Source: Tetradesmus obliquus (lineage: Eukaryota > Chlorophyta > Chlorophyceae > Sphaeropleales > Scenedesmaceae). From it: a DNA stretch of 64,000 nt. Where the stretch lies: assembly GCA_030272155.1 (NCBI GenBank), contig CP126192.1, positions 3,196,501-3,260,500 of the forward strand, given 5' to 3'. The translations under genes were made by a program, and so were the position numbers. Below are positions 23,965 to 35,597 of the stretch, one piece after another. The notes under the pieces are model-generated. The model was not told the origin of the DNA, ran no database searches, and saw only the letters and a program-made list of their open reading frames with translations. Positions within the stretch are counted from its first letter, which is position 1. Each line of letters starts with the position of its first letter.

Positions 23965-26131
23965 ATGGCCCAACCCCAGGCTCTCCAAGCGGGCCATCAG
24001 CTGCTCACGCAGCTTGGGCGCCAGCTCCCTGGCTTGAAGTGCAGCAGTGCAACCTGTCAGGCGGGCACACTAGGCCTGGGCACTTCGGGACTTCGCCTGG
24101 CAGCAGCAGCAACAGCAAGTGCCAGCAGCAGGGCCCTAACCACAGGCACTAGCAGTGGCAGGCAGAACCGCAGCGCCATTCGCCGTTTAAAGGCCTTCTT
24201 GCGGGACTACAAGCAGCTCTCGAAGTTCAGGCTCAGCTCGCTGGTGGCTCTGACAGCCTCAGCAGGCTTTGCGGCAGGCAGCGGCGACAGCATTGACTAT
24301 GCCAAGCTAGCATGGACGTCGCTAGGCACGCTGGGCGCTGCTGCTGCTGCCAACACGCTGAACCAGCTTTATGAGGTGGCCAATGATGCCCGCATGGCGC
24401 GCACATGCAACAGGCCGCTGCCTGCAGGCAGGCTGGGCAGCAGGCAGGCGCTGCTGTTTGCGGCGCTGTGTGGAGTCGGCGGGCTCTGGACGCTCGCTGA
24501 GCACGTGAGCAAGCAGGGAGCAGCAGCAACGTTTGGCAGGGAGTGGTTTGCTTTCTTTAGCGCACATGCAGCATCAAGGGCATGTGTTAGCGCTTGGCAT
24601 ACTGGTAGCAGCAGCCATTCAGCAGCTGGCACACGTTTCCAGTCATAGAACATCGTAGTATATGAGACGCGACAGATTCGAAACATTCCGCGCATGAGCT
24701 TGCCGTTGTTTGCGTCTCTCGCTGTGTCACAGTACCTACCAGCAGCAGGGGCGTCACAGAGCCGATTTGCAGCAGCGATGTCCTGACTCACACCCCATGC
24801 ATGAGCTGCATCCACACCATTCCTGCAGCTGCAAATCTGACACTGCCAGCCGCTGCTGTTGCTGCTCCCCTGCAGACCAACCCGCTGACCACGGGCCTGG
24901 GTGCAGCCAACATCGTGCTGTATGCGGGCATCTACACGCCGCTCAAGCAGCTGAGCATCTACAACACCTGGGTGGGCGCAGTGGTGGGCGCCATCCCGCC
25001 GCTGATGGGCTGGGCAGCAGCAGCAGGCGAGCTGGAGCCGGGCGCGTGGCTGCTGGCGGCAGCGCTGTTCTCATGGCAGGTGAGGCGTGTGTCAGCAGCA
25101 GCGGCAGCAGGGTTGGGTTGCTGGACTCAATGGAAAAACACTATTGGTGCACCGCAGCTGCAGCGTAGCGCAAGGAATGCTGGGCTGTGTGAGGCAGGAT
25201 TCAGGCGCTGTGGGCCGCATCCCATCCACACGTTGCCAGTGTTGTGAGCACCACATATGGCAGGGTGCTGCAGGCTGGTTGCATTCATGTGGCCTCAGCC
25301 TGAGCGGCAAGTGAGGTTGCAGCAAGCTGGCACACAGCTTTTCCGTGCTGCGCATATGCTGGCGCTAGGGGTTGGTCCTGACACATGTTCCTGCCTGCCT
25401 GCCTGCCTGCCTGTGCACCTGCCGTGGCACCTGGCTGCGCCGCGCAGCTGCCGCACTTCCTGGCCCTCGCGTGGATGTGCCAGGACGACTACGCGCGCGG
25501 TGGCTTCCGCATGTTGCCCAAGTTCGACCCCACGGGCCGCCGCACAGCAGCAGTCGCGCTGCGGCACTGCGCCTTCCTGCTGCCGCTGGGCGCTGCAGCA
25601 GCAGCGCTGCACGTGACCTCCCCCTGGTTTGCTGGCGAGGCTGCGCTGCTGGCTGGTGCCATGGGTGCCGGCGCAGTCGCCTTCCGCGCCAACCCCACAG
25701 CAGCTAGTGCGCGCAAGCTGTTCCGCGGCAGCCTGCTGTACCTGCCGCTGCTGCTGGCGGCGCTGGCGGTGCACCGGCAGCCCAACCGCCACGCAGTGAC
25801 CTGGCAGGATGTGCGGCGGGAGGCTGGCGCTGCGGCTGCGGGCGCTGCTGCGCTGCTGCCGGAGCCGCTGCAGCCTGGGCGGCTGTGGCAGCAGCTGCAG
25901 CAGCTGCAGCCGGGGCTGCACTGGCCGCAGCTGCGCCCCGTGGAGCAGCGCTACGGGCTGGTGCTGGAGCAGCTGCAGGGCATCAAGTGCCCCAGCAGAG
26001 CCTACGGGGACAGCGTGGATGAGCAGGGCAGCTGCAGCGGCAGCGGCGCTGAGCTCTTAGCGGAAGCAGCAGCAGTAGCAGCGGCAGCGGGTGAAGAGCC
26101 TGGTGATGATGCAGCAGACGCAGGGCAGTAG
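23965..26131 (+). CDS. COX10: protohaem IX farnesyltransferase, mitochondrial (haem O synthase)
   Basis: Transfers a farnesyl group to protohaem to make haem O, the first step to haem A of cytochrome c oxidase, in the inner mitochondrial membrane. Three exons: 23965-24504, 24876-25079, 25448-26131 (475 residues). The start at ATG 23965 gives an N-terminus rich in Ala, Ser, Arg and Gln, fitting a mitochondrial presequence. [16 protein letters not shown] begins the enzyme. The prenyl-diphosphate/Mg motif [20 protein letters not shown] (about 133-152) matches the UbiA/COX10 N-x-x-x-D type. Next come [20 protein letters not shown] and [12 protein letters not shown], then FSWQ joined across intron 2 to LPHFLALAW, and [13 protein letters not shown] (about 260-272) with the second aspartate motif. 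After the last hydrophobic segments an Ala/Leu/Gln-rich tail of about 110 residues extends beyond the usual enzyme. Intron 2 contains a TGCC tetranucleotide run at about 25388-25411. Confidence 0.93.
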
Positions 26132-27734
26132 GGGCTGTTGCAGCGTTCTAGTGCGTGAGGCGGCGGTGCTGTTGTTTCAGCTTGGTCCTAGCCAAGTGGT
26201 GGTGCAGCTATGCAGGGCCATGCATACACATGTGATCATCATGTTGTTGCAGTGTCACTTTTGTCGTTGGTGGACTCATGTGCAAACAACTCAGTTCAGG
26301 CAGCGTGCAAATGATCTTCACATGTGTTCCTGGCTGGCCTTTTCCTGTGTACTATTCAGCATCTTGGGCTTCCGTCGCTGCTGCGGTGTCTGCCATGGTG
26401 CTGCCATGAACTGCAGCATGATTGCAAGCCTGCACGGGCCAAGCAGCAGGGCATGCAGGCTGTGACATACATTTGGGTTTGCACAACATGATGGCCATGC
26501 GTCATGCTTCAAACCCATGTTGCTGCATTCAGCGTTTGAGAAAAGCTGAAGCAGCAATGTTTTCAAGGATAGATACTGGCATCGACCTCAACTTGCATTT
26601 TGTGCTTAAGTCCATACTACACCATGCATGGTGCTTGCAGCAAGGTTGCAGTGGTTTGCAAACCATGCATGCCATCCATAGGGAACTGGCTCTTGTGTGC
26701 CCACACTGGCTGGGCAACGACGTCCGAGGCAGCTCAGTGCGCAGTCTGCTGGGAGCGCAAGCCGTTAACCTGGAGTTTGCAGAGTTTCAAGCGCGCAAAG
26801 CCGTGTGCAGCTGTTGTTGCAAGGTGCTGCCCTAAACGCCATCATGATATGATGTGATCTGCCTGCATGGCTTCATCCTCTCGTGTTGTAAACATGCGTG
26901 TCACACTCGCTTGAGATGTGCTGAAGAGAGCTCAGGATATTTGACTGACTCAGGACGCACTAGGGGCATCAACACTCCGCGTGCAACATTGAGAAGCTTG
27001 GCTTGAACCTGACCAGCTGGTGACGCTGCCACAACCAGCTCACCTTGAACTGGTGTAAGCTTGTCCTATGGCAGCTGGTGTGATCTCCCATCAGTCCACA
27101 CTCTACACTACGACTGACCTGCAGCGTGCTCCTGGTGCACGCTGGTGCTGTGACAAGGCAAGAAAACCAGCAAACCCACACTATATGAGCTTTTGTTGCA
27201 TGAAGCATTCTGCGTTACCTTGCGCACTGCAGGGTTCCTGGCATCACGCAGCAGCAGCAGCAGCAGCAGCACAGGCAGCAGGGCAACAACAGCTGTGCAC
27301 AGCCACGTCGTCGAAGCTAGCACGTGCAGCTGTGCAGACATACAAGAAAATAAGGCTGCTCGTGTAGGTGACCAGCGTTGGCAAACAATTTGGCAGACGA
27401 CGCTTTTGAAAGCTGTGTCACTCGGGTTCTTTATGTTGAAGGCCCACTGGGGGCGGGCGCCCACCTGGACGCTCATCGCTTGCACACACTCACAAAAGAC
27501 TGGTGTGGGTCTCGTTGTGTTTGGCTACGGCGATCGTCTGCCTGCCGTTCGCCACCAGTGCCTCATCACAGCAGACTGTAAGAACTGAAGTGTCTGCGCG
27601 CGTTTGTTTGTTTCGTGAACTATGAAACAGTTGGAGACTGTGTAGTAGCGGCCGTCCGGCTAGGCGCGCTGGAGGACCAGGGGCAGTGAAGGAGCAAAAG
27701 GCTTTGGGGGCTCCAGGGCTCGAAGCCTGCACCC
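26132..27734. other. intergenic between COX10 and the TFIIIC gene
   Basis: No exon-like ORF on either strand. A CAG run at 27249-27274 gives Ser, Ala or Gln in different frames without a conserved context. The stretch must contain the COX10 3' end and the promoter of the TFIIIC subunit gene. The bases just before ATG 27735 read GCACCC, with no strong start context to argue from. Confidence 0.5.
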
Positions 27735-27835
27735 ATGGATGAGTTGCATGCTGTAGCCTTGGAAGAGATTGCGCTTGAGGGCAAGAGAGGTGAGGCAATG
27801 GTTGCTGGCTGTGTTGCATATACTCTGGCAGGCTA

Positions 27836-27867
<32 letters not shown>

Positions 27868-28791
27868 AGCAGCAGTTCTCAGGCCTCCCAACACTCGCCT
27901 GCAGCAATGGCAGCACTGCAGTCTGTCGCACATGCGAAGTCTGCCTGAGGCAACATCCTGCGCACCAGTCCGCAAAGCGCATAGCTCAAACATGGATTGC
28001 GGGGCATGCTTGTGCTTGCAGGATGCTCGCTGGCTGTGCTGTGGCAGCTGCTGCAGCCCAGGCTGCCGCAGGGCATGCCGCGCCTCACGCCTGCGCTGCA
28101 GCGCCGCCTGTGGCAGCTGCTGAGGGACGAGGCCAGCCAGCTCAGCTTCTCGACAGAGGAGCTCATGCAGGCAGCAAGGTGCGTGGCAGCAGCAACGGCA
28201 GCAGCGGCAGCTGCAGCATTGCTGGTGTGCTGTGCACAGCACAGCCGTAGGTGCCACTGGGCCGCCAGCTTGCCAGCCAGCAGCTGCAACACCCAGCGCC
28301 AACGTGCGTTGCTGTGTAGGGGCATATTGCTTGAAGGCCAGCAGCGTGGCGGAGCTGCTCAAAATAGCACCCGGCTGCGGCAGCAAATCTTTGTGGGGTC
28401 CCCCGGACTTTGTGGGTTTCATGGGGTCCGTTGCAATTGCAATTGGTTCGTGTCTGCCGTATTCTCACCCAGTTGCTGCTGTGGTGTGCAGGGAGGCTGC
28501 TGAGAGGGCTGGCCCTGCAAAGAAAAAGATAAAGAAGAAGCAGGAGGCAGAGGAGGATGCGCACGACATACCAGCGGTGTGTTGCAATTGCTGCGCAACA
28601 TGCAGCAGCTGCGGCAACAGTTTCAGGCATATGCAGCTGCAGGTGGTGGGTCTGTGGTGATGTGGCACATTGCAAAGGCATCGCCGCATACTCTGCCGTC
28701 GCGGGTGTCAGCAGCTGCACCTGTAGCCTGGTGCGCGACGACCCTGGGAGCCTGCTTGTAGTGACTTGGAGATCATCTTGATACTCTCTTT

Positions 28792-28861
<70 letters not shown>

Positions 28862-31800
28862 AGACCGCCATCATGCGCGAGGCTGTGCCTGAAGACGTGC
28901 AGCAGGCAGAGGCGGCAGGCATCGTGCTCGTGGTGAGGAGAAGCTCTGCTGCAGCAGCTGTGCAGCGCGTTGAGCCAATCTGTTGTTGCCGTTGCATAAC
29001 CTGCAGCAGCAGCAGTCTCTAAGGGCGTGTTGTGGTTTCAAAACATCCAGCATGGCACATCCCATTGCAGACTTGGACTACCTGGTGTGTGGCCAGCAAG
29101 CGGACATGACCGTGACAAAGTAATCAGTGCATGCTGAGGCTGTGTATGGTGTGCTGTGCTGAGGCCGACTGCTGCGTCATGTGCTCTGCTGCCGCCCCTG
29201 CAGGCCAGCAAGGCTGCGCGGCTGTCAGTGGTGGGTGTGTACGACTGGCTGGAGGCCAACAACAAGCTCTCAGAGCACCAGGTGCGGCGGCCTGGCCTGC
29301 TGCTGCTGCTGCCGCTGCTGCGTCGAGTTGCAACCTGCAACAGCAGAGGCACCAGCAGCAGCGACAACGCCCTGAGCAGCAGTAACCCTGCATAATCCAA
29401 GCAATCATGCACCAATATGGCGGAATGAAGCTGCCAGCAGCTTGCTAGTGCAAGTGGGCAGCGGGAGTTATGTACCTGCTTTTGCAACCCCAACACATGC
29501 GCTGCATCGTGTCAGCGACAAGCATCATGCTCGTGATGTTGAGACGCCGCCTTGCTGTGAATGCTGCCTGGCTGCAGCTGGGTGTGCTGGAGATGGCTGG
29601 CCAGGGCCGCCACCACGGCGCGGTGCAGACAGACATGGCCAACGCGCTCGGCGTGCAGCACAGGAACTTCTTCTACGTGCTCAAGGTGGGCACACTGAGC
29701 ACTGGCTGGACTGCTGGCTGTCATTGCCTGCTGAAGCAATACTTGGGCATGTGGTTTGCGCAAAATACGACGAGCGGGAAACTAGCCGTCCCATGAACGC
29801 ATGCTGTTGCTCTGTGTGATCAACACAGCAGTGCAGCCTTGACTTGTAGGCCATCGCCGCCGTGCTCAGCTCTGTCCACTGCACCTGTTCCCAAAACCAC
29901 ACTGCCTTCTCACATAACATCGCCGCTGTGCCGGCCGCTGCTGCTGCCGCTGCTGCTGCCAGATGCTGGAGGCGCGGCACATGATCGTGCGCAACAAGCT
30001 CATGGTGCCCAACGGCGCCGCGCACGCCACGGGCTGGTCCATGACGTCCATCGTGCACCTGCCGCGCTTCGCCCCCCAGGTGGCGCTGGGCTCAGAGGCA
30101 GTCTTCAAGGTGCGGCGGGAACAAACGGCGTTGTATAAGCCAGCACGGCTGGCTGGCTCGTGCAGCGCTGCCTGGTGTATGGTGCTGTATGTGCTGTGTA
30201 GCCATGAGCTGCTCGTACTTGCTGCCAGGCAGCTGAGCACTGAGAACAGCGTGCTGCGTGGTCCCTGCAAGCCTGCTCCACACGCCCCAGCTTGCTGCTG
30301 ACAGCTTCGCCCCTTTGTGGTTGCTTGTGTGCTGGGTCGGCTGCACTGGATCAAACTTGAACCAAGCTAAGCAGCGATCAGCCACAGCCGGACTGCATTG
30401 CAGCAGCACATCAGGTGCTCAGTGGTTGCCCTGTGCTTGCTGCGCTGCTGCTTGCAGGAGGTGCAGACGGCGCAGGGGCAGCAGCTGCAGCTGCAGGGCG
30501 AGCAGGTGGACAGCAGCGCAGGCAGCTACGTGGTGCGCGACGACACCACGGTCATGCAGCAGATCTGCGATTTCCTGGGCGGCCAGGCGGCGCGCTACGT
30601 GAGTGAGAGTCAGGTGAAGGCCGTGCTGGGCTTCACGGGCTCGCCCAAGGCGCACAGGCAGTGGAGGAGGTGCGGCGGAAGGAGCAGCAGCACATGGCGG
30701 CATGCACCCTGCAGCAGCATGTCTCTAGCAGCAACCGCAGGGGTTGCGTAGCAGCAGTTGTAGCTTTGGCTGCTGTGTGCTCCTTGCCAACCTGTTCCTT
30801 TGCAGTGTTTCAGCAGTAGTGTGTGCACTGCGTGGCCAGGATCAGTTTCTCACCCATGCATGCCCTACTACCTGCTCACTGGTGACTGGTGCCTGGCTTG
30901 CTGACCTGTGCTGACCTGTGTGCCTCTCTTTTCGCTGCTGCTTCCAATTGTGTTGCTGCAATCGTTAACAGGCTGCGCACGCGCCTTGTGAAGCTGGGCT
31001 GCATCATCGCTGAGCCGGGCATGCTGGGTGACAAGGCCATCAGCGTGCTGCGCCTGGTCAAACCCTTCAAGCTGCAAGTGCCAGTCGTGGTTGACTCCGA
31101 TGCGGACGGCGACAGGGAGGCGGCCGCAGGCATGGATGATGAGGGGGGTGAGGCTGAGGGTGGCGATGATGAGGAGGCCGCAGGGGGCGAGGGAGGCGCG
31201 GCTGGCGGCGGCGGTGCAAGGAAGATGCTGGCGGAGGTTGGGCGGGACCAGCTGCTGCTGGAGATGATCTGCGAGGTGCGGCGCTGCATGAAGCTGCCAG
31301 AACAAGCAGCAGCATCATCAGTCACTTTTTTGTGAATGAAGCACAGGCCGTACCTGAGGCCTTGCTGCATGCATATCCGTCCTGCTGCAGCAATGCTCTG
31401 GCAGGAATGCATGCCGGCTACTCACCTGAGTATCGCATCATGCTGCACACCCTGCAATCCAGTAGCTCCCTACCTGCAAGCGCGATGCTTGTGACAGCCA
31501 CCCGCGTTGTGCCTGTGGCTGCTGCAGGCTGGTGAGGAGGGCATCCTGACGCCTGAGCTGTGCCGCCGGCTGGGTGTGTCGCCCAAGGTGCTGTTCAAGG
31601 CGCTGCCAGAGCTGTGCAAGAGGTTCGGCGTCAAGGTGCGCGACGCGCTGGTGGCAGGCCACAGCAGCAGCAGCAGCAGCAGCGCATGGTTGCTGATGCA
31701 GGTGGTACGCCTTGCCTTTGTGTTTCTGCCAAGTGGGTTGTACTGGCCAAGCGTGTGCCATGCGCGGCACATCACTTCATCATCAAATTAACAAAACACA

Positions 31801-32846
31801 CAGTACTAGGGTGCGCTGCAGCACCAACAGATCCAGCAACCATGCTGCTTAGTGTGTCGCCCTCAACTCTGCCTGCTGCTGTGCTGTCCTTTACACTGCC
31901 GCCTCAGGTTGACTACGACATGCCCCAGAAGGCCCTCACCAACCACATCATCGCCCCGCCACACCTGCTGGAGAAGTACCGCAAGCAGAAGCACCTCATG
32001 ACCACAGCAGGCCAGCCGCTGCAGCTGCCACCGCCCGCAGCCCAGCAGCAGCAGGGCCAGGAGCAGGAGGTCACAGCTGCTGCGCTTGCTGCTGTGGCGG
32101 CTGCCATCACTGAGCAGCAGCAGGCGGCTGGCCAGGCAGCACCACAGGCCAGGCCAAAGAAGCGCAAAGCTGCTGCTGCTGCTGCTGAGGATGGTGCTGC
32201 TGCTGAGGAGGAGGAGCAGGATGATGCTGGTGATGAGCAGCACGAGCCGTTTGAAGATGCTGCTGCTGCAGCAACAGAGGGCAATGCGGCTGAACAAGCA
32301 GCAGCAGCCGATGAAGATGACATGGACTTGGATGCTGTGCTGGACGCTGCCCTTGACAAGCACGCCGCAGCTGCTGCAGCCGCTGCAGGGCAGCAGACTC
32401 CAAATGACGCACAGCCTGCAGCAGCACTTGCTGCCGCACCAGCTGCAGCACCAGCTGCTGGTGCTGCTGCTGCCGCACGGCCGCAGTCAGGCAAGCGCCT
32501 GGGTGGCCTCTCCTCTGCGCACCCCGGCCTTGGCATCAGCTACCTAGGCAGCGCAGCGCGGCCCAGCGCTGTGCGCACCACGCCGCTGGCACCACCCCTG
32601 TCAGGGCAGCAGCTGCTGCCGGCCCCTGCAGCAACAGACGGCTCGCGCGGCTCAGCCGGCGGCTTTGGGTATGGCTCTACGCAGGCGCTGCTGCCGCTGC
32701 CTGGCGGCGCGAATCATGCGGCCATTGCTGCCGCCATGCCGTGGCTGGTGGTGGGCGGGCAGGGCAGCATCTCGCGGCTGCAGCAGCGGCGGCTGCACAT
32801 CGTCATGGCGCGCCTGCTGGACCAGGGCTTCGTCATCAAGCAGGTG

Positions 32847-32879
<33 letters not shown>

Positions 32880-35562
32880 GGATGGTTTGTCCTAGCTGCG
32901 TAGCCGTCACGTACCGCCTCCGTACGTCGCTTAGACGTCATTTAGACGTGATTCAGAAGGCTGCAGCTGTTTGCGGTCTGCTGCCAGCACACGTGAGGGC
33001 TGGCCGGGTGTTGGCAGTGCTAGCACCCATGTGTTCAATGTCTCAACGAGCCAAAAGACCAGCAGGCAGCTCACTAGCTTTACAGCACAGCAGTGCAGGG
33101 CTACGCACCGCCCCGCGTCTTGAACATGCAGCGCAGCAAACACACCAACCTGCACCATGCACACCTGCACTAACTGCTCAATTGTGCACTTGCGCCGCTG
33201 TTGCTGCAGGAGCTGCGGCGGCTGATCATGAATGCGGAGGAGCCCACCCCTCAGCGCAACACGCTGTACGACTACAACGGCCCCGACACCAAGACCTGTG
33301 CGCGGCTGGTGGGCCTGCTGGTGGAGCACAAGAGCGCGCGGCTGGTGAAGCTGGCCTACACGCAGCAGGGGCTGCTGGAGCCCAAGGAGGTGGGCCGGGT
33401 GGCGGGCCGGGTGGTGGGCGCACGCGGCTGTGATGGGTAATCAGCACGCTGTAGATTCCCAGCACGCAGCGGCATCTTTAGCTAAGTGTTTCTCCGCGCA
33501 GTGTGTGGATGTAACAGCGTAGATACAAGAGTTTGCAGCAGGGTAATTGCGTTGTCACAGTGTGGACAGTGCGTTGATCATTGGGTTGTGCTGCGCTGCG
33601 CCCGCAGGTTGAGGTGGTGCTGCGCAATGACCTGGAAGAGACCCCCGAGCTGCTGCAGCGCATCGCAGCGTACGACCAGACCCTGCCAGGCACGCTGCGG
33701 CGTGAAGGCATGCGCAGGGCGCTGGAGGCGCAAGGCATCGCGGCAGCAGCAGCAGCACGCGCTGTGGCGGCCACTGCTGCCGCCGCCGCCGCCGCCGCGG
33801 AGGGCGCAGATGCGCGGGACCCTGCGGTGCAGGCGGCAGCGGCGGCTGCGGCTGCTGCTGCTGCCGCTGCAGCAGCCAAGGGCGGCATGCCTGTGCTTGA
33901 CGGCCAGGTGCAGTTCCTGCCTTCTGCTGCCAGCACGCGCAGCCTGCCTGGCTTTGGCGGCAAGGGCATGGCGCGCATCACTGGCGGCAAGCCACTCGGC
34001 AGGCCCAGAAAGCAGAAGCCTGCAGGTGCGCTGAGGTGCCCTTCCCCGATTCTTGGCCGGCATGCGTTTGGTGTGTGCAACTGGTTGATGGACCGTTGCT
34101 TTGTGCTGAATGCTTTTGCAATGCACAGCGCATCACCAGATGCTGATAGCATTGTCCTGGGCCACGTTTGCTCGCCGTTACGTGCGGCAGCACAGCTGCC
34201 AAGTTTGTTGCGTTGCCAACTCTGCGCTCGCAGGGCTGCACCTTGCGGCTGCATTAGTCAGCAGAGCGCGCATGCAGGTTGCATTCCCTGCCATGATTGT
34301 GGCACTGTTGAGCTGCTGTGCCTGCTGTGTCTTGTCCCGCAGACATTGCTGAAGCAGCCGCTGCTGACAGTGGCGAAGATGAGGAAGAGACCGACGCTGC
34401 AACACCCGCTGCTGCCACTGCCACAGCATCAGCAGCACTGACGCAGAAGCGCCAAGCCAGCAAAGACATTGTGAGTACATGGCTGCTCACATAGCTGCTG
34501 CGGTGCTTGCGCGTGAGACAATGGCCGCTATACAACATTCCCGAATCGCCCACCTGGTTATGCACATGCAAACCTTGCTACACAGGCACATCATTGCGCT
34601 TTGTATAGTGCTGCAATTGATTTGCATCGTGACGTGGCCTCATCTCATGAGATCAGGCTGATCAGGCTGCGCTCACGCGGTCCCTTTGCTCCTGTTGCTA
34701 ACACCCTGTTTGTCTTCTGCCGGTTCCTGGTGCCTGTGCACACCGCTTCTGCCAACTCGCTTCCGCATCCACAGATGCAGCTGCACCGCAACGGCTACAT
34801 CCCCTCGCTCATGCTGCGGCTCAAGGTGCTGCACCACTACCTGGCCGCCTGCGTGGGCCTGCCAGTGCAGCCCAGCGACGACCTGCCTGCAGCAGCAGCA
34901 GCAGCAGCAGCAGCGCAGGCAGGCCAGCAGCCCGGCAGCAGCCGCAGCGCTGTGCGGCTGGGTGCTGCTGGGCAGTGGGCATCAGCACGGCCCGGGGCCA
35001 AGGCCCGGCTGCACTTTGTGCTCGCAGAGCCTGAAGCGCAGCAGGGCACACAGCAGCAGCAACAGCAGCAGCACCTGCGCGTGGCTGACAGGGACTCTGA
35101 TGATGCGGCAAAGGGAGGTGTGTTTGCTTTCAGGAAGACAGCCAGGGCAGCTGCTGACTCAGCAGCGGCAGCTGCGGAGCCCACAGAGGATGCAGCAGCA
35201 GCGGCAGCAGCGGCAGCAGCAACAGAGGGTACGGATGCAGCCGTGGGGGATGCGGCGCAGCAGCAGCAGCAGCAGCAGCAGGACCGAGAGCAGCTGCAGC
35301 AGCTGGAGCAGCAGCTGGGTGGGCGGCTGCTGTCGGTGCACCAGATGTGGCAAAACATGCCCCTGGCGGTGGCCCTGCAGGTAGGCTCTGCACAGAAGTC
35401 TATTGTCAGCGAATGACTTGGCCGCGTTGCACTGCAGCCACCTGTGAAAGACGCCGCCCATCCTGCAAGCACTGCACAGCTGAAAAGTGTGTGCAGCCTG
35501 CCCAACATCACGTGCCCACCTGGAAACCTGCGGCCCTCTGCGCCTCACCCTCTGCTGCTGCC

Positions 35563-35597
<35 letters not shown>

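Noticed and set aside
31636..31700. Longer version of TFIIIC exon 10 ending at GTGGTA (31701)
   Set aside because: In frame, but it adds a Ser run and breaks the FGVK-VDYD join, which fits the family better; kept as a possible alternative splice.
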